Notes: generated by a model from the letters alone, not told the origin. Counted from the first letter of the stretch, positions 1 to 8,657 are shown. The stretch is 64,000 nt of DNA from Modestobacter sp. VKM Ac-2977 (GCF_026968045.1 NZ_JAPVBQ010000001.1:819238-883237); one strand, 5' to 3'. Numbers and translations are program-made.

Positions 1-513
1 GGTGGTCAGCCGACCCGCGAGGACGCCGGCCAGGGCCGCGCCGAGCATGAAGGCGCCCGGCTTGCGGCGGGCGAAGCTGCGCACCTCGGCGACGAGGTCG
101 CCGGGCTCCCGGTCCTGCAGCCAGCCGGCCAGCTCCTCGACCTTGTCCCCGGCCTGGCGGACGAGGTCGGCGGCCGGGCCGGACGGGGTCTGGTCACTGC
201 CGTCGACCATGATGCGCAGCTGCTGCGCGATGTCGCTCAGGCCCTGGCCGGCCTTCTGCGTGCCGCCGCGGACCTGGTCCTGGAGCTGCGAGACGCCCTG
301 CTGCACGAGGTCCTGTGCCTGCTGCTTGGTCTCCTGAGCGACCTGCTTGGCCTGCTCCGACGCGGTGCCGGCGACGTCGCTGCCGGCCTGCTGGGCGGTC
401 TTGCCCACGTCGCGTGCCTGGTCCTTGGCGACGTCGGACTTCTTGGGCGCGCCGGAAGCGTCTGATGCGCCGCTGGTGCCGGACTGCCTCGGTGTGTCGA
501 TGGAGTGGGTCAT
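1..513 (-). CDS. LEA-like / phage-holin-neighbourhood stress protein, 3' end cut by window
   Basis: The frame is open from an ATG at 513 to the window edge (171 codons), so the C-terminus is missing. A strong AGGAGGA ribosome site lies just upstream of the ATG. The first ~110 residues are Ala, Gln, Lys and Asp rich with repeats of the kind KQVAQETKQQAQDL, resembling LEA-like amphipathic helices. A segment near residues 155-165 (FMLGAALAGVLAG) looks like a membrane or glycine-zipper helix. In actinobacteria such proteins usually sit beside holin-like and DUF3618 proteins in envelope stress clusters. A sigma-B/F-type promoter candidate lies 225-250 nt upstream. No enzymatic motif is visible, and the function is not known. 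Confidence 0.72.
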   Translation of the reverse strand, partial: MTHSIDTPRQSGTSGASDASGAPKKSDVAKDQARDVGKTAQQAGSDVAGTASEQAKQVAQETKQQAQDLVQQGVSQLQDQVRGGTQKAGQGLSDIAQQLRIMVDGSDQTPSGPAADLVRQAGDKVEELAGWLQDREPGDLVAEVRSFARRKPGAFMLGAALAGVLAGRLTT

Positions 514-737
514 CGTTCCTCCTCGTCCTGCATGGGCTGTTCGTGGTCTGTCGTCGATGCCTGGGCATCCGTGCCCGTCGACCACGCCCGCTCCAGCGCA
601 CGGTCCATCACCGGCCCACGGGGTCGGGTGGTCGTGCGGAGTGGCGGGGCGGCGTGTGAGCACTCGCGTGCCCTGGTCGAAAACGCTCGGTGGGTCCCAC
701 CGTGGCCTCGGTGGGGCGCCGTTCCGCTGGACACCTG

Positions 738-764
738 ATACCCCTGCGAGGGAGGCGCACAAAC
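738..764 (-). promoter_or_regulatory. Candidate sigma-B/sigma-F stress promoter
   Basis: Read on the minus strand, GTTT (764-761) is followed after 17 nt by GGGTAT (743-738). This fits the actinobacterial sigma-F/sigma-B consensus GTTT-N15-17-GGGTAT. It would give the gene starting at 513 a 5' leader of about 215 nt. No mapping data are available here. Confidence 0.5.
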
Positions 765-839
765 GGGCATTTCCGTATTTCGCCGATCTTGCGAACAGGG
801 GTCGGAGCTGCGGTCGTGGCGCCGCGTAGGGTGCCGACC

Positions 840-858
840 GGAGGCAAGGCAAGCCTTC
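840..858 (+). promoter_or_regulatory. Iron-box-like palindrome (IdeR/DtxR family)
   Basis: The 19-mer GGAGGCAAGGCAAGCCTTC contains perfect inverted 5-mers AAGGC/GCCTT (846-850 and 853-857). It matches 11 of 19 positions of the IdeR/DtxR consensus, including the AGG...GGC...CCT core. It lies about 20 nt before the start of a siderophore-interacting reductase, the sort of gene these iron repressors control. The outer bases are off consensus, so this is a candidate only. Confidence 0.45.
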
Positions 859-878
859 CCTGACCAGAGGAGGCCGTG

Positions 879-1742
879 GTGACCAGTGCGACGAGGAACG
901 AGCGGGTCCGCCGTCCCCGGGTGGCCCGGGTGGGCGAGGTGCTGCGCACCTCGCGCCTGACCCCGCACATGATCCGGGTGGTCCTGGGCGGCGAGGGCCT
1001 GGCCGGCTTCCCGGCCGGTGAGTACACCGACCACTACGTGAAGCTGCTCTTCCCACCGGCCGGTGCGCCCTACGGCGTCCCCTTCGACCCGGATCGGGTG
1101 CGCGCCGAGCTGCCCGCCGAGGTCTGGCCGGTCACCCGCACGTACACGGTGCGCTCCTGGGACCCGGCCGCCGGCGAGCTGACGATCGACTTCGTGCACC
1201 ACGGCGACACCGGCCTGGCCGGGCCGTGGGCGGCGAACGCGCAGCCCGGCGACCGGATCCAGCTGCTCGGTCCCGGTGGCGCCTACACCCCGAGCCCGGA
1301 CGCCGACTGGCACCTGCTGGTGGGGGACGAGAGCGCACTGCCGGCGATCGCTGCCGCCCTGCCCCGGCTGCCGGCAGGCGTGCCGGCGTTCGTCTTCCTG
1401 GAGGTCGCCGGGCCCGCGGAGCAGCAGGCGGACCTGGCGCTCGGCGACGGGGTCACCGTCGTGTGGGTGCACCGCGAGGGCAGGGCACCGGGGGAGGCCC
1501 TGGTGACCGCGGTCAAGGCGGTCCAGCTGCCGGCCGGTACCGGCCACGTCTTCGTGCACGGTGAGGCGGGCCTGGTCAAGGAGCTCCGGCTGCACCTGCG
1601 CACCGAACGCGGCCTCGACCCGGCGTTCACCTCCATCTCCGGCTACTGGCGGCAGGGCCGCACCGAGGACCGCTGGCAGGCCGAGAAGCCGGAGTGGAAC
1701 GCCGAGGTCGAGGCGGCCGAGCAGGCGCTCGCCGCCGGCTGA
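879..1742 (+). CDS. Siderophore-interacting protein (flavin-dependent ferric reductase)
   Basis: This is a ViuB/SIP-family cytosolic flavoprotein that releases iron from imported ferri-siderophores by reducing Fe(III). The N-terminal FAD-binding barrel carries the family pattern around RTYTVRSWD (about residue 87). The C-terminal half is a NAD(P)H-binding lobe containing LLVGDESALPAI and ends in GYWRQGRTED, both typical. The length of about 287 residues is normal. Two GTG codons are possible, at 876 and 879. The site AGAGGAGG at 866-873 leaves 2 nt before the first and 5 nt before the second, so I chose 879. The iron-box-like palindrome upstream suggests induction under iron limitation. No siderophore synthesis or uptake genes are next to it. 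Confidence 0.93.
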   Translation: MTSATRNERVRRPRVARVGEVLRTSRLTPHMIRVVLGGEGLAGFPAGEYTDHYVKLLFPPAGAPYGVPFDPDRVRAELPAEVWPVTRTYTVRSWDPAAGELTIDFVHHGDTGLAGPWAANAQPGDRIQLLGPGGAYTPSPDADWHLLVGDESALPAIAAALPRLPAGVPAFVFLEVAGPAEQQADLALGDGVTVVWVHREGRAPGEALVTAVKAVQLPAGTGHVFVHGEAGLVKELRLHLRTERGLDPAFTSISGYWRQGRTEDRWQAEKPEWNAEVEAAEQALAAG

Positions 1743-1809
1743 GCGGTCCTCCCGTTCAGCCGAGGTCGTCGGTGTCGGAGGCGTCGCACTGCGCCGGGTC
1801 CCCGGGACC

Positions 1810-1822
1810 TAGGGTCGGGTCA
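1810..1822 (+). promoter_or_regulatory. Leaderless -10 element TAGGGT
   Basis: TAGGGT at 1810-1815 lies exactly 6 nt before the ATG at 1822, so the transcript would begin at the A of the start codon. No ribosome site is present. Confidence 0.6.
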
Positions 1823-2268
1823 TGCCCGTCGAAGGTGAGTACGAGCCGAGTCCGGAGAAGTGGGTCCGCGACCAGGTGGAGGTGTACGAGCGCACCGGCG
1901 GCAGGGAGGGCAACACCCTGCCCGGCCGCACCGAGCCGGTCGTCGTCTTCACCACCCGCGGCGCCAAGAGCGGCAAGGTCCGCAAGAACCCGCTGATGAA
2001 GGTCGAGCACGACGGCGTCTACGCGATGGTCGCCTCGCAGGGCGGCGCGCCGAAGCACCCGACCTGGTACTTCAACCTCAAGACCCACCCCGACGAGGTC
2101 ACCGTCCAGGACGGCGAGCGCGTCTGGGACGGGGTGGCGCGTGAGATCGACGGCGACGAGTACGCCCAGTGGTGGGAGCGCGCAGTCGCCGCCTTCCCCG
2201 ACTACGCGGACTACCAGCGCAAGACGGATCGGAAGATCCCGCTCGTCCTGGTCGAGCCGAAGAACTGA
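1822..2268 (+). CDS. F420-type nitroreductase-family (Ddn-like) oxidoreductase
   Basis: A 148-residue protein of the deazaflavin (F420)-dependent nitroreductase family, the Ddn/Rv3547 type, which folds as a split beta-barrel and reduces quinones or other acceptors with F420H2. Recognisable features are FTTRGAKSGKVRKNPLM near residues 41-57, where the Lys/Arg-rich stretch is expected to bind the F420 tail, and the GAPKHPTWYFNLKTHP motif near residues 75-90. The N-terminal EKWVRDQVEVYERTGG helix is also family-like. The gene looks leaderless. Its stop overlaps the likely start of the following SDR gene, so the two may be co-translated. Substrate cannot be predicted. Confidence 0.92.
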   Translation: MPVEGEYEPSPEKWVRDQVEVYERTGGREGNTLPGRTEPVVVFTTRGAKSGKVRKNPLMKVEHDGVYAMVASQGGAPKHPTWYFNLKTHPDEVTVQDGERVWDGVAREIDGDEYAQWWERAVAAFPDYADYQRKTDRKIPLVLVEPKN

Positions 2269-3089
2269 GCGGCGACGGGCCGGTCGTCGTCGTCACCGGT
2301 GCCAGCGACGGCATCGGTGCGGCGGCGGTCCGCCGGCTGCACCGCAGCGGCGCCCGGGTCGTGGTGGTCGGCCGGTCGCCGGAGAAGACCGCTGCGGTCG
2401 CCGCCGAGCTGGGCGGCGTCCGGTCGGCCACCGTCGACCTCGCCCGGCTGGACGACGTCCGGCGGCTGGCTGCGGAGCTGGCCGAGCTGCCGCGGATCGA
2501 CGTGCTCGCGCACAACGCCGGCGCGTCGTTCGCCCGGCGGGAGCTGACCGTCGACGGGCACGAGCGCACCACCCAGGTCGACCACCTCGCCCCCTACCTG
2601 CTCACCCGGCTGCTCGAGGAGCAGTTGCGGGCTTCGCGGGCGCGGGTGGTGACGACCTCGTCGTTCATGCACTGGGTGGGCGGGGCCCGGCGCGGTCACC
2701 TGCTCGACAGCGCCGGCCCCCATCTCGCCACCCGTGCCTACGCGCGGGCCAAGTGGTGCAACGTGCTGTTCACCCGGGAGCTGGCCCGACGATGGGCGCC
2801 GCAGGTCACCGCCACGTGCTTCGACCCCGGGGCGGTCGCCTCGTCCTTCGGCGCGGTCTCGGGCGGGATCACCGGCCTCGCGTTCCGCACGCCGCTGACC
2901 GCGTTCATGCGCACCCCGGCCCAGGGCGCGGACACCCTGGTCTGGCTGGCCACCGCGGACGGCGGCTGGCGCAACGGCGGACACCACGCGGACCGGTCGC
3001 CGACCTGGACCGCACCCTCGGCCCGGGACGACGTCCGGGCCCGTGAGCTGTGGGAGCTGTCGGCCCGGCTGGTCGGCCTCCCGGCCTGA
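2265..3089 (+). CDS. Short-chain dehydrogenase/reductase
   Basis: A classical SDR oxidoreductase. It has the Rossmann TGASDGIG loop a few residues from the N-terminus, a HNAGA motif, the catalytic Ser in VVTTSSFMHW and the YARAK pair corresponding to Tyr-x-x-x-Lys. It resembles the WWOX/retinol-dehydrogenase-like branch common in actinobacteria. The start is unusual. The nearest in-frame ATG, GTG or TTG is GTG 2169, deep inside the preceding gene, whereas the family fold needs only about ten residues before TGASDGIG. The CTG at 2265 overlaps the preceding TGA (CTGA), so coupled initiation at CTG is my preferred reading, with GTG 2169 as the alternative. It converges on the FUSC gene with a single base between stops. 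Confidence 0.85.
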   Translation: MSGDGPVVVVTGASDGIGAAAVRRLHRSGARVVVVGRSPEKTAAVAAELGGVRSATVDLARLDDVRRLAAELAELPRIDVLAHNAGASFARRELTVDGHERTTQVDHLAPYLLTRLLEEQLRASRARVVTTSSFMHWVGGARRGHLLDSAGPHLATRAYARAKWCNVLFTRELARRWAPQVTATCFDPGAVASSFGAVSGGITGLAFRTPLTAFMRTPAQGADTLVWLATADGGWRNGGHHADRSPTWTAPSARDDVRARELWELSARLVGLPA

Positions 3090-3090
3090 G

Positions 3091-4668
3091 TCAGCCCGCC
3101 AGCTCGGCGTCGATCCGGGCGGAGACGGCGGCAGCCAGGGCGGCGTCGCCCCGGGCACGGGCACCCAGCAGGGCCCAGCTCAGGTCACCCACCTGGCGGG
3201 AGCGGCGCCCCCAGGCATCCGCGCCAGGTGCGGAGAACAGCTCGGCCCGGGCGGCGGTGGCCACCTCGTCGAGCGTGACGAGCGCGTCCTCCAGCCGGCG
3301 GTCGGCCGGGGACCGGGCCGGGGCGTGCGCGGCCGCCACGGCGCACGCCGTCGTGGCGGTGACGGCGGCCGGCAACCGGCGGCTGCCGGCCCGGGCGAAC
3401 AGGAACAGCCCGGCCAGCAGGGCGACGGCCATGCCGACGAGGTTCTCCTCGATCCGGGCGACGATCAGCGCGGTGCCGGGGCGGTCCGGTGCGCCCAGGT
3501 GCACCAGCAGCAGGACCAGCGGGGTCAGGCAGGCGACGGAGATGACGTACTGGTGGGCGATGGTCAGCTCGACGGCCACCAGCAGCACGGCCACCAGCAG
3601 CACGGTCACCGCGGTCGGGGGCTGCAGGGCGAACGCCGCCCCGGCGACCAGGGTGCCCAGCAGGGTGCCGGTCACCCGGTGGAAGGCGCGGGCCCGGGTG
3701 TGCCGCGCGTCGACGCCCAGCAGCACGGCGACGGCCGAGCTGGCCGCCCAGTAGGGGCTGGGCAGGTCCACCGCGACCGCCACCAACCCGGCGACGGAGA
3801 CCCCGATGCCGATCCGGGCAGCGGTCGACGTCCACAGCGGGGTGCGCCGCTGCCGGATCGCCGACGGGTCGGGTGCCGGTACGGCGGAGGCGCCGGTCGG
3901 GTCGACCGGGGGGAGGGCTCGGGCGAACCGGTCCTCGATCTCCTGGACCTCGGTCACCAGTGAGGGGCGCCGGCGGCTGCCCATCGCGACCGCGGCCACC
4001 GCGCCCCGGACCGCGCGGGCGACGGCACCCGGACGGGTCGGGCCCAGCGCACCGCCCTCGGCTGCGGTGACCGCGGCCGACGCCGCCTGCACGGCCCGCC
4101 GTTCCGGGCCGGCCGGGTCCCACCACCAGGGGAGCATGACGACGACCCAGCTCAGTGCGGCAGCCGCGGCAGCCGCCGCAACGTGCTGGGCGACCACGTC
4201 CGGGGCGGAGGCGAGGGCGCTGGCGCTGCCGGCGACCAGCACGGGCGGGAGCGCCCCGGGCGGCCCGATCCGCCAGATCGCCGTCCCGGCGGCGGCCGCC
4301 GCGGCGATGCCGCCGAGCACCAGCACCAGCAGCACGGGGCGGTTCCCGGTGAAGCCGCCCAGGGCGATGGAGCAGACGATCACCACCGCGGTCCCGGCCG
4401 AGATCCAGGCGCGCCGGCGGTAGGGCAGGGAGTGCCCGTAGACGGCGGAGAAGCCACCGGCGAGTGCGCCCACCGATGCCGCACCCGGGGAGCCGAGCGC
4501 GAGCCCGATGGTGAGCGGGACGACGAGGCAGAAGGCGGCCGACAGGGCCCGGACCCGGTGCAGCGACCAGAGGGTCGCGAGTGGGGGGAGCCGGGGACCC
4601 AACAGGTGCGGGGCGACCCGGCGCACGGAGGAGGGGGTGCCGGCCACGGACTCCACTGTGGCCGACAC
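3091..4668 (-). CDS. FUSC-family integral membrane transporter
   Basis: A 525-residue membrane protein of the FUSC / aromatic-acid exporter-like family. Two blocks of predicted transmembrane helices lie at about residues 45-180 and 285-430, separated and followed by soluble helical parts. This duplicated arrangement is typical. The second block contains the family-like ARHTRARAFHRVTGTLLGT, comparable to the YccS/AaeB HRxxGT signature. The start is GTG with GGAG 4 nt upstream. Such proteins are thought to export aromatic or other small organic compounds, but the substrate here is unknown. The next gene on this strand ends 65 bp upstream of its start. Confidence 0.88.
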   Translation of the reverse strand: MSATVESVAGTPSSVRRVAPHLLGPRLPPLATLWSLHRVRALSAAFCLVVPLTIGLALGSPGAASVGALAGGFSAVYGHSLPYRRRAWISAGTAVVIVCSIALGGFTGNRPVLLVLVLGGIAAAAAAGTAIWRIGPPGALPPVLVAGSASALASAPDVVAQHVAAAAAAAALSWVVVMLPWWWDPAGPERRAVQAASAAVTAAEGGALGPTRPGAVARAVRGAVAAVAMGSRRRPSLVTEVQEIEDRFARALPPVDPTGASAVPAPDPSAIRQRRTPLWTSTAARIGIGVSVAGLVAVAVDLPSPYWAASSAVAVLLGVDARHTRARAFHRVTGTLLGTLVAGAAFALQPPTAVTVLLVAVLLVAVELTIAHQYVISVACLTPLVLLLVHLGAPDRPGTALIVARIEENLVGMAVALLAGLFLFARAGSRRLPAAVTATTACAVAAAHAPARSPADRRLEDALVTLDEVATAARAELFSAPGADAWGRRSRQVGDLSWALLGARARGDAALAAAVSARIDAELAG

Positions 4669-4733
4669 CGGGCTCCGTGTCGTGGACCCGGGTCACCCCG
4701 CGGCGGGCGAGCTGGGTCACCCGCTCCCCGTGC

Positions 4734-5705
<972 letters not shown>

Positions 5706-5755
5706 GGCCCGTCCCTTCCCCCGGCGCCGCCCTGCCCAACCTCCGGCCGACGCGC

Positions 5756-6808
5756 TCAGGGCAGGGCGGTGTACCGCGCCTGCACGGCGGCCAGCACCTC
5801 CGCGGGCAGATCGGTGAACGGCTCGAGCTCGATGGGCCGGCCCGTGCCCCGCCCCGCTCGCCAGACCGCGACGACCTGCCCGCCACTGACCACGGTGGCC
5901 CGGAACATGCCGTTGCCGCCGGGCACGATCCGGTCGGCGAACGCGGCCGGCACGGTGCAGCTGCGGTCGGCGTAGCCGAGCACCAGTTCGTCGAAGCCGG
6001 GCAGCAGGTGCGCGCCGTCGGCCTCGGCCCGGGCGGCGGCGAGGCGGGCGGGTGTGGCCGGGTCCATCCAGTGCTCGGTGCCGTCGACGACGAGGCGCTC
6101 CAGCTGCGGTGCGGCGATCGCCAGCCCGGCCTTGACGTCGCGGACGAGGACCCCGGCCCAGCGGACGAGGTCCTTCACGGTCGCCGGGCCGTGGGAGGAG
6201 AAGAACCGCAGGGTCAGCTCGCCGAGGGCCTCCGCACGCTCCAGCCGGCGGTGGGTGGGCACCCACTCGTCGAGCAGCACGAACTGCTGGTCACCGTCGG
6301 CGGTCGGGCCGAGCACGAGCGTGCCGGTCTGGGACAGGTACCAGAGCAGGTGGTAGCCGCGTTGACCGGTCGTGGGCACGCCGCCGGCCGAGATCGCAGC
6401 GAGCAGCTCGGCCCGGGACGACCGTCCACCGCCGCTGAGCGCATCGACGGCCAGCTCCCGTGCCCGCTCGATCTCGGCGTCGGTGATGCCCAGCGAGGCC
6501 CGTCTCGTGGACGCGCCGGCCAGTACCCGCGGGCCGAGCAGCTCCAGCATCCAGGGCAGGTCCTCGGCGGCCGTGAGGTGCAGCGTGCCGCGCATCGGCC
6601 AGGAACGGACCACCTCGCCGGCGTCCAGTGCGGCGGTGACCGCGGCCCGGGTGCCGCCGGCGGTGCGCAGCGCCACCGAGGTCAGCGCACCGGGCAGGTC
6701 CTGCCCCTGGACGGCGGTCGACCAGCGCACCGCCTCGGCCGGGGTCGCGCACCGGGGCCCGATCAGCCGCTGTGCCGCCATCCGGAGCCGGGCCAGGTCC
6801 GCCGTCAT
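5756..6808 (-). CDS. AlkZ/YcaQ-like winged-helix DNA glycosylase-family protein
   Basis: A 350-residue protein of the HTH_42 (winged helix DNA-binding, AlkZ/AlkX-like) family. The family's proven members are DNA glycosylases that unhook crosslinks or remove alkylated bases. A Q-x-Q catalytic-type motif lies in AVQGQDLPGAL near residue 32. SWPMRGTLHL near residue 70 and the C-terminal TVVSGGQVVAVWRAGR beta-hairpin are characteristic. The ATG at 6808 follows CAGGGT by exactly 6 nt, which supports this start and leaderless transcription. Glycosylase activity is inferred from family only. Confidence 0.88.
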   Translation of the reverse strand: MTADLARLRMAAQRLIGPRCATPAEAVRWSTAVQGQDLPGALTSVALRTAGGTRAAVTAALDAGEVVRSWPMRGTLHLTAAEDLPWMLELLGPRVLAGASTRRASLGITDAEIERARELAVDALSGGGRSSRAELLAAISAGGVPTTGQRGYHLLWYLSQTGTLVLGPTADGDQQFVLLDEWVPTHRRLERAEALGELTLRFFSSHGPATVKDLVRWAGVLVRDVKAGLAIAAPQLERLVVDGTEHWMDPATPARLAAARAEADGAHLLPGFDELVLGYADRSCTVPAAFADRIVPGGNGMFRATVVSGGQVVAVWRAGRGTGRPIELEPFTDLPAEVLAAVQARYTALP

Positions 6809-6843
6809 GCCGACACCCTGGCAGCCCGGGCCGACAGTCCTGG

Positions 6844-7383
6844 TCAGCGCGCCCGGTGCAGGTAGACCAGTCCCTCGGCATCGGGCTCGGTGGTCAGCGG
6901 CCCGAACCCGACCGCGTCCGCGGTCCGCAGGCTGGCGGTGTTGTCCGGCTCGACACCGAGCACGAACTGCTCGACGTCGGCGAGCGCGTCGGCCGTGACG
7001 AGGGCGCGGAGCGTCGCCGTCCCGTACCCGTGGCGCCAGCGGGCCGGGTCGACCACGTAGGCGGCGCCCATCGTGCGGCGCTCGTCGGTGGCGACCACCT
7101 GCTCGGTGGCCGGGTCCCACTGCGTCCAGCGGTCGTAGACGTCCCCGCCGATCAGCGCGACCGGGGCGCCGTCGGCGTCCAGCGCGACGAACGAGCGTGC
7201 TCGCAACACGGTCCGGCCGCGGAACTCCTCGCCCCGGGCGGCGGTGCGCAGGGCCAGCTCCCGTTCCGGCCAGCTGCGGCCGCCCAGGTGGCGCTGCACG
7301 TCGGGGTGGTCGAACCAGGGCAGCACGGGCGGGAGCAGTTCGGGCTCGAACGGCACCAACCGGAGCGTCTCGCAGACGGGCAC
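6844..7383 (-). CDS. GNAT-family N-acetyltransferase
   Basis: A 179-residue GNAT acetyltransferase. The acetyl-CoA-binding region is seen as VVDPARWRHGYGTATLRALV, in which the R-x-x-G-x-G/A loop is RHGYGTA. It is followed by the typical beta4-alpha4 stretch with NTASLRTADAVGF near the C-terminus. The first half contains FEPELLPPVLPWFDHPDVQRHLGG, as in acetyltransferases acting on amines or protein N-termini. The GTG start at 7383 has GGTGAGG a few nt upstream. The acceptor substrate cannot be told. Confidence 0.85.
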   Translation of the reverse strand: MPVCETLRLVPFEPELLPPVLPWFDHPDVQRHLGGRSWPERELALRTAARGEEFRGRTVLRARSFVALDADGAPVALIGGDVYDRWTQWDPATEQVVATDERRTMGAAYVVDPARWRHGYGTATLRALVTADALADVEQFVLGVEPDNTASLRTADAVGFGPLTTEPDAEGLVYLHRAR

Positions 7384-7476
7384 GACCTCACCCTGCAACA
7401 GCCGCCCGGCCGCGTCATCCGGAGGCGACGACCGCGGTCCCGCCCGGCGGGACGCCGTCCTCGTCGGCCGACGTCG

Positions 7477-7489
7477 TACCGTGCCCCCA
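7477..7489 (+). promoter_or_regulatory. Leaderless -10 element TACCGT
   Basis: TACCGT at 7477-7482 lies 6 nt before the ATG at 7489 of a 39-codon gene, and no ribosome-binding site is seen. The element supports this very small frame being a real gene. Confidence 0.5.
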
Positions 7490-7608
7490 TGATGGGGATG
7501 GGCAATCTCAGCCCGGACGGACGCCGCCGACAGCGGCTGATCGCCGGGATCATCGTGGCGGCGATGCTGCTGGCCGCCGGAGCGGTGCTGTTCAGCGGCG
7601 CCTTCTGA
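7489..7608 (+). CDS. 39-residue single-pass membrane peptide
   Basis: A small predicted membrane protein. A short polar head rich in Gly and Met is followed by an Arg cluster (GRRRQRL, positions 11-17) and then one hydrophobic helix, IAGIIVAAMLLAAGAVLFSG (residues 18-37), ending the protein. The positive-inside rule puts the N-terminus in the cytoplasm. It is preceded by a leaderless-type TACCGT element and lies divergent to the acetyltransferase and just before the convergent phosphoribosyltransferase stop. Small Arg-helix proteins like this are common in high-G+C actinobacteria, but I do not recognise a family. Confidence 0.6.
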   Translation: MMGMGNLSPDGRRRQRLIAGIIVAAMLLAAGAVLFSGAF

Positions 7609-7618
7609 CCTCCGGGGC

Positions 7619-8248
7619 TCACCGGCCGCGCAGCAGGTCGAGCACCTCGTCGTCCTCGGTGGCGCGGAAGTCGGCGTAGGCCTGGCCGACCGAGCGGAAG
7701 CCCGGCGGGCTGCTGAGCACGACCAGCTCGTCGGTCGCCGCGGCCAGGGCCGGCACGGCGTCCGGGGAGCAGACCGGGACGGCGAGCACCACCCGCACGG
7801 CGCCCTGGGCCCGGGCGACGGCGCAGGCGGCGCGGGCGGTCGAGCCGGTGGCGATGCCGTCGTCCACCAGCACGACGGTGCGGCCGGCCAACGGCACCCG
7901 CGGGCGCACCTCGCGGAAGAGCCGCACCCGCCGGTCGACCGCCGCCTGCTGCTCGTCCCGGACGCGGGTGAGGTCGGCGTCGACCACGTCCGCCACCCGG
8001 AGCACCCGCTCCTCGAGCACCACCACGCCGCCCTCGCCGACCGCGCCCATGGCGAGCTCGGGCTGGCCGGGCACCCCGAGCTTGCGCACGACGAGCACGT
8101 CCAGCGGTGCGGCGAGCGCGGCGGCGACCGGGGCGGCCACCGGCACCCCGCCCCGCGGCAGGCCGAGCACCACGGGCCCGGCCGCACGCACCTGGTCCAG
8201 CCGGCGGGCCAGCTGGGCGCCGGCATCGGCGCGGTCACGGAAGAACAC
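7619..8248 (-). CDS. Phosphoribosyltransferase-fold protein
   Basis: A 209-residue type I PRTase-like protein. The signature PRPP-binding loop is VVLVDDGIATGSTA near residues 120-133, with the hydrophobic-Asp-Asp pattern and a Gly/Thr P-loop. The N-terminal FRDRADAGAQLARRL and LPRGGVPVAAPVA are typical of the free-standing family related to the N-terminal domain of M. tuberculosis Rv0571c. The physiological substrate of this branch is unknown. The GTG at 8248 is chosen because GGAGG is 5 nt upstream. GTG 8254 would overlap that site. It is divergent from a three-helix-bundle gene, and a DosR-like palindrome lies between them. Confidence 0.85.
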   Translation of the reverse strand: MFFRDRADAGAQLARRLDQVRAAGPVVLGLPRGGVPVAAPVAAALAAPLDVLVVRKLGVPGQPELAMGAVGEGGVVVLEERVLRVADVVDADLTRVRDEQQAAVDRRVRLFREVRPRVPLAGRTVVLVDDGIATGSTARAACAVARAQGAVRVVLAVPVCSPDAVPALAAATDELVVLSSPPGFRSVGQAYADFRATEDDEVLDLLRGR

Positions 8249-8308
8249 GGCCACCTCCGGAGTGCGGTCCCTTGCACGATGCTGCCGCGTCCCTGCAGAA
8301 CGCGGACC

Positions 8309-8322
8309 GGGTCCTAGGTCCC
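8309..8322. promoter_or_regulatory. DosR-like palindrome between divergent genes
   Basis: GGGTCCTAGGTCCC matches 11 of 14 positions of the DosR/DevR box core GGGACTWWAGTCCC and is itself 12 of 14 palindromic. It lies 61 bp upstream of the phosphoribosyltransferase start and about 100 bp upstream of the three-helix-bundle gene. Several further GGTCCC half-sites occur nearby. No DosR-type regulator is in the window. Confidence 0.35.
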
Positions 8323-8423
8323 TGGTGGTCCCGCCCCTGGTGCGGACAGTCTGGTGCCGGAGCAGGACCCCGGGGGACGGGCCGGTCAGCGGCACGCGGG
8401 GCGCGAGCACCGGAGGGCCCACG

Positions 8424-8657
8424 ATGCCGTTGGCCGCGCTGCACACCGTCAAGCCCGAGCCGTCCGTCGACCTGGCCGTCGACCTGGCCGTCGACCTGGC
8501 CGTCGACCGGCTGGCCGAGGAGCTCGGGCAGCGGCCGCAGGTGGTCCGGCCGGTGGTGCAGGAGTGCCGGCAGCAGCTCAGCGGCGCCCCCGCCGGGGCG
8601 TTGCCCGAGCTGGTCGAGCGGCTGGCCCGGCATCGCCTCCGGGCACCGGTGGACTGA
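8424..8657 (+). CDS. Three-helix-bundle dimerisation-domain-like small protein
   Basis: A 77-residue protein. After a short head it carries a VDLA repeat (residues 15-26, encoded by a 12-bp DNA repeat) and then VDRLAEELGQRPQVVRPVVQECRQQL...LVERLARHRLR. That helical pattern matches the small three-helix-bundle dimerisation domain proteins seen in actinobacteria, sometimes next to stress or hypoxia genes. The ATG has GGAGGG 6 nt upstream. The last codons (RAPVD, stop) lie inside the first copy of a 22-bp tandem repeat. The function is unknown. Confidence 0.62.
   Translation: MPLAALHTVKPEPSVDLAVDLAVDLAVDRLAEELGQRPQVVRPVVQECRQQLSGAPAGALPELVERLARHRLRAPVD
8466..8508 (+). repeat. 12-bp tandem repeat encoding VDLA
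   Basis: Three perfect copies of GTCGACCTGGCC (8466-8477, 8478-8489, 8490-8501) plus 7 bases of a fourth. They are in frame and each encodes Val-Asp-Leu-Ala in the three-helix-bundle gene. Confidence 0.9.

Larger units (their letters stand above)
514..875. other. Divergent intergenic region, no gene
   Basis: This 362-bp region separates the leftward stress gene from the rightward siderophore-interacting gene. I see no convincing coding frame. It holds a 15-bp palindrome with 7-bp arms at 688-702 (CGGTGGG-T-CCCACCG), a sigma-B/F-type promoter candidate for the leftward gene at 738-764 and an iron-box-like palindrome at 840-858. The stretch around 755-795 is relatively AT-rich for this genome, as expected of promoter DNA. 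Confidence 0.6.

Noticed and set aside
3541-3612. Repeated ACCAGCAGCACGG-type units in the FUSC gene as a tandem repeat.
   Set aside because: They encode Leu/Val-rich membrane helices with the usual codon bias, and copies are only partial.
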